This document shows, piece after piece, positions 6,003 through 7,687 of a stretch of 7,687 nucleotides of DNA. Location: positions 1 to 7,687 of the forward strand of contig JAHFVB010000235.1 of NCBI GenBank assembly GCA_023264755.1, in the 5' to 3' direction. How positions within the stretch are numbered: the stretch's first letter is position 1; each line of letters starts with the position of its first letter. The DNA comes from Mycobacterium sp. GTDB taxonomy: Bacteria > Actinomycetota > Actinomycetes > Mycobacteriales > Mycobacteriaceae. Under the pieces are notes generated by a model. That model ran no database searches. It was not told where the DNA came from and was given only the letters and a program-made list of their open reading frames with translations. A program made the position numbers and the translations under genes.

Positions 6003-7160
6003 TCAGTCTTCGTCTTCGTCGTCGTATTCGTCAGCTACAAGGTCCTGCAACTGCCGGACGAGCTCTTCAAGCAGCTCGTTGTCCATGTGAATTTGGATCT
6101 CAATTGGATTGCGAATGTTCTCGCCCTCGGCGGCCACCAACTGAGTCGGCATCGCTTCGACAGCTGCGACGTAATCGTTGATGAAGAGGTCCATGCCAGC
6201 CAGCGGTTTATCGACGAGGCGGGCTGTCGTGTCGATTACGTTCACGAACCTCGACGGCGCTGAAACCCCGCGAACACGCTGCGCAAGTTCGAGGTACCTA
6301 TCGTAGAAATCCATTACTCGCGTTGCAACGTGCACGATCCCATCGGGGTCAGCGGTGGATTCGTCAAATTCGGTGCCGAATACTGACACGAAGGCCTCCG
6401 TCAGAAGCAGGCCGGCCATTTGCTGGCCAACTTGTGCAACGTCGTACATCGTGTTCTGCGCAAGCTTGTGCATAGTTGCCAGATCATTGACTCGTTCGCC
6501 ACTTCCTGGGGCAAAACCAAGCTTGTGATCGCGGACCGCGCTCTCCATAACTTTCCGGCGCTGCACAAGTACTGACACGAACGCGGCCCATGGCCAGCAC
6601 TTCGGGCGTTCTTGAAGTAGCGAGACCAAGCCTTCTTGCGTCGTTTGAATTTCGGCGAATTTTGGGTTGTTCCCGTCGTCGTCCGTCGCGGCATCACCCA
6701 ATTCGTCCTCTTGTACCAGCACGCCGAGTTTTTGGCGGATAGCGTCGGCCACACCGGGCGCGCCGAGGCGTAGGCCGTCGAGATATCCGATCGTGCCTAA
6801 GAGCCCTTCGACTTCGTCGAGGTTCGTGTTATCTAGCCGAACTGGAAGAATGTAAGCGCCCTGGGTCCGCATGCGGCGTCGCAGAGCAGCCCGCCGTTCC
6901 AAGATGCACCATTCTTTTTCGGCGTACTCCCGGGAAATGAACATCACGACGTAGCGTGCTTCGTCCCGATAGAGCTTCACAAGAACCTCAGATAGCTCCT
7001 CGCCCCAGAGTTGGGGTGTGTAGTCCGCGTCGTAGAACACACGTGTAGTCGGCAGGCCGAGTTCGCGCACGACGGTCTGGACAAACTCCCGCTGCTCGCC
7101 AGCGAACGACACGGCGACGTCGTATTTGTAGTCATGCCTGCTTGGTTGTGGGTCGGTCAT
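6003..7160 (-). CDS. TIR-domain protein with novel helical C-terminal half, probable NADase immune effector
   Basis: A 385-residue protein with an ATG at 7160 and GGGGAG seven bases upstream. Residues 11-147 are a bacterial TIR domain: YDVAVSFAGEQRE (13-25) is strand A and the following loop; VFYDADYTPQLWGEEL (41-56) is strand B and the BB-loop region; ARYVVMFISREYAEKEW (68-84) is strand C; and W84-CIL-E88 is a WxxxE motif whose Glu is the catalytic residue of NAD-cleaving TIR enzymes. YILPVRLD (103-110) is strand D. Residues 150-385 look all-helical and end in an acidic tail (DEYDDEDED); I recognise no named domain. No signal peptide or membrane segment is seen, so it is cytoplasmic. It is the sole gene of an island in tRNA-Gly and is AT-richer than its flanks, suggesting transfer. 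NAD depletion or signalling on phage infection, with the C-terminal half as sensor or oligomeriser, is inferred from the family. Confidence 0.9.
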   Translation of the reverse strand: MTDPQPSRHDYKYDVAVSFAGEQREFVQTVVRELGLPTTRVFYDADYTPQLWGEELSEVLVKLYRDEARYVVMFISREYAEKEWCILERRAALRRRMRTQGAYILPVRLDNTNLDEVEGLLGTIGYLDGLRLGAPGVADAIRQKLGVLVQEDELGDAATDDDGNNPKFAEIQTTQEGLVSLLQERPKCWPWAAFVSVLVQRRKVMESAVRDHKLGFAPGSGERVNDLATMHKLAQNTMYDVAQVGQQMAGLLLTEAFVSVFGTEFDESTADPDGIVHVATRVMDFYDRYLELAQRVRGVSAPSRFVNVIDTTARLVDKPLAGMDLFINDYVAAVEAMPTQLVAAEGENIRNPIEIQIHMDNELLEELVRQLQDLVADEYDDEDED

Positions 7161-7205
7161 CGTTCAGCTCCCCGCGCGGCCCACAGACGGAGCCAGTCGG
7201 CAAGG

Positions 7206-7233
7206 ACGCTACGTGGACATGCGTTCGACTCAA
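7206..7233 (-). promoter_or_regulatory. Possible sigma-A-type promoter of the TIR gene
   Basis: On the minus strand TTGAGT (7228-7233) and TAGCGT (7206-7211) are separated by 16 bp, which would start transcription near 7199, about 40 nt before the ATG at 7160. Both boxes match the consensus only in part. Confidence 0.3.
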
Positions 7234-7333
7234 GCGGACACGCGGATCGGAGCGCAAGTTGAGTGCACGGGATCAACATCAGGTCCGGTTTGCCTTAGGC
7301 GCCGTTTTGAACAGGGCCTGCGACGAGGGCGGT

Positions 7334-7352
7334 ACGGGACCGAAACGGGACC
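7334..7352 (+). repeat. 19-bp internal end repeat, right copy (possible integrase arm site)
   Basis: Identical and in the same orientation to 5959-5977, with GGGACC twice. It begins inside the island, just beyond the terminator hairpin, about 50 bp from the tRNA CCA end. Confidence 0.4.
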
Positions 7353-7358
7353 GCGCGA

Positions 7359-7382
7359 GCCGCCGAACCGATGTTCGACGGC
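7359..7382 (-). terminator. Terminator hairpin of tRNA-Gly, supplied by the island
   Basis: GCCGCCGAAC (7359-7368) and GTTCGACGGC (7373-7382) form a 10-bp stem (one G-U in the RNA) with a 4-base loop, starting about 20 nt after the tRNA 3' end. The stem is kept in the diverged outer copy at 5729-5752 by a compensatory end pair while the loop differs completely, so a hairpin function is well supported. There is no strong U-tract. Confidence 0.65.
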
Positions 7383-7384
7383 TT

Positions 7385-7443
7385 CTGCGCCGGTCCGCGT
7401 GGAGCGGGCGACGGGAATCGAACCCGCGTAGCTAGTTTGGAAG
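7385..7443 (-). repeat. Inner att repeat within tRNA-Gly
   Basis: Identical to 5755-5813 over 59 bases. It covers everything from just beyond the CCA to inside the anticodon loop of the intact tRNA-Gly. The end of identity at 7443 lies at the 5' side of the anticodon loop, a common crossover position for tyrosine integrases. Confidence 0.9.
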
Positions 7444-7473
7444 ACTAGGGCTCTACCATTGAGCTACGCCCGC
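7400..7473 (-). tRNA. tRNA-Gly (anticodon TCC), interrupted target rebuilt by the island
   Basis: It folds as a standard cloverleaf on the minus strand: acceptor GCGGGCG (7467-7473) with CGCCCGC (7404-7410), D stem GCTC/GAGC, anticodon stem CTAGT/ACTAG with loop CTTCCAA (anticodon TCC), T stem GCGGG/CCCGT with loop TTCGATT, discriminator U at 7403 and CCA encoded at 7400-7402. It decodes GGA and GGG. The 3' half comes from the inserted island and the 5' half from the original chromosome. I recall that the attB of mycobacteriophage L5 lies in a mycobacterial tRNA-Gly gene with a 43-bp common core; this may be that locus. Confidence 0.96.
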
Positions 7474-7489
7474 GTGCACTGCACCGCAG

Positions 7490-7520
7490 ACTGTACCGGC
7501 GCCGACGCTTTCAAATCCAA
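7490..7520 (-). promoter_or_regulatory. Probable promoter of tRNA-Gly
   Basis: On the minus strand TTGGAT (7515-7520) and TACAGT (7490-7495) are separated by 19 bp, placing the start about 10 nt before the tRNA at 7473. Its -35 box abuts that of the tRNA-Pro promoter. Confidence 0.4.
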
Positions 7521-7551
7521 TTGATGGTGTCGCGTGTTCAGCCCGTATCAT
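7521..7551 (+). promoter_or_regulatory. Probable promoter of tRNA-Pro
   Basis: TTGATG (7521-7526) and TATCAT (7546-7551) are separated by 19 bp. Transcription would begin near 7558, about a dozen bases before the tRNA. TATCAT is a good -10; the spacing is longer than usual. Confidence 0.45.
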
Positions 7552-7570
7552 TCTCGACCGCAGTTAGACA

Positions 7571-7644
7571 CGGGGTGTAGCGCAGCTTGGTAGCGCATCC
7601 GCTTTGGGAGCGGAAGGCCGCAGGTTCAAATCCTGTCACCCCGA
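7571..7644 (+). tRNA. tRNA-Pro (anticodon TGG)
   Basis: A standard cloverleaf of 74 bases: acceptor CGGGGTG with CACCCCG (7637-7643), D stem GCGC/GCGC, anticodon stem TCCGC/GCGGA with loop TTTGGGA (anticodon TGG), T stem GCAGG/CCTGT with loop TTCAAAT, discriminator A at 7644. The C1-G72 acceptor pair is typical of bacterial tRNA-Pro. The bases after 7644 are CCG, so CCA is not fully encoded, unlike the neighbouring tRNA-Gly. Confidence 0.96.
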
Positions 7645-7669
7645 CCGGACGTAATCAGTAGAGACATGC

Positions 7670-7687
7670 AAGGAGTACATGCCGTGA
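7670..7687 (+). promoter_or_regulatory. Ribosome-binding site and likely start of a gene leaving the window
   Basis: AAGGAG at 7670-7675 is followed by two starts. The ATG at 7679 is too close (3 bases) and reads ATG-CCG-TGA. The GTG at 7684 has an 8-base spacer and continues off the edge. The GTG is the likelier start, overlapping the stop of the two-codon frame. In M. tuberculosis I recall the glyV/proU region next to lipP and tig, but four bases of coding sequence cannot identify this gene. Confidence 0.45.

Larger units (their letters stand above)
7161..7358. other. Noncoding right end of the island, upstream of the TIR gene
   Basis: This stretch holds the TIR ribosome-binding site and a possible promoter, then the right 19-bp repeat. 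No integrase motif (such as an R-H-R-Y box) is seen in any frame I read. The plus-strand frames crossing it continue into the antisense of tRNA-Gly and are not genes. Confidence 0.4.
5814..7443. mobile_element. 1,630-bp integrative mini-element in tRNA-Gly carrying one TIR gene
   Basis: The DNA between the two 59-bp repeats, counted with one copy of the repeat, is 1,630 bp. It contains one convincing gene (TIR protein, 6003-7160) and short noncoding ends of about 190 bp (5814-6002) and 240 bp (7161-7400). No recombinase, excisionase or replication gene is visible on either strand. The element side is the right one: its end supplies the 3' half, CCA and terminator of the intact tRNA-Gly. Base composition is lower in GC than the flank: 33 of 60 bases at 6301-6360 against 46 of 60 at 4621-4680. 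The arrangement and crossover position fit a tyrosine integrase acting in trans, or a larger prophage or island reduced by deletion. Confidence 0.8.

Noticed and set aside
7142..7435. Open frames on the plus strand at 7142-7435 and 7213-7431 with the same endings
   Set aside because: Same artefact over the intact tRNA-Gly. The upstream parts show no integrase motifs, so they are not a truncated integrase.

Overview
The window is very GC-rich chromosomal DNA from an actinobacterium, most likely a Mycobacterium or Mycolicibacterium. The evidence is a small secreted Cys-rich protein of a type I associate with mycobacteria, purine-rich Shine-Dalgarno sites in front of ATG/GTG starts, and a tRNA-Gly(TCC)/tRNA-Pro(TGG) divergent pair whose tRNA-Gly is the kind of gene used as attB by mycobacteriophage L5.

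Left part (1-5425): four genes, all on the minus strand. In transcription order they are a secreted 832-residue protein built of ten Asn/Gly-rich beta-roll-like repeats (2927-5425); a strong hairpin and a 188-bp gap containing a perfect palindrome; a class I SAM methyltransferase of the protein-lysine-methyltransferase (PKMT) type with a regulatory domain (1149-2738); a small secreted Cys-containing protein (747-1058); and the N-terminal 215 residues of a membrane-attached alpha/beta-hydrolase-like protein that runs off the left edge (1-647). The repeat protein carries lysine at one recurring repeat position (N-K-N). The methyltransferase next door belongs to the family that methylates lysines of a surface beta-helix protein in Rickettsia. 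A modification pair is therefore plausible, but it is an inference.

Middle part (5426-5813): a noncoding stretch with a possible promoter for the repeat protein. It ends in a 59-bp copy of the 3' half of tRNA-Gly (5755-5813) plus a diverged copy of the tRNA terminator hairpin.

Right part (5814-7443): a miniature island of 1,630 bp between that remnant and the intact tRNA-Gly. Its only convincing gene is a TIR-domain protein (6003-7160, minus) with the WxxxE signature of NAD-consuming TIR enzymes and an unrecognised helical C-terminal half. There is no integrase. The right end supplies the 3' half of tRNA-Gly, its encoded CCA and a terminator hairpin, so the tRNA stays functional. The layout is that of a site-specific integrative element or satellite whose cargo is a probable immune effector.

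Right edge (7444-7687): divergent tRNA-Gly and tRNA-Pro promoters with abutting -35 boxes, then tRNA-Pro(TGG), and a ribosome-binding site for a gene starting at the last bases of the window.
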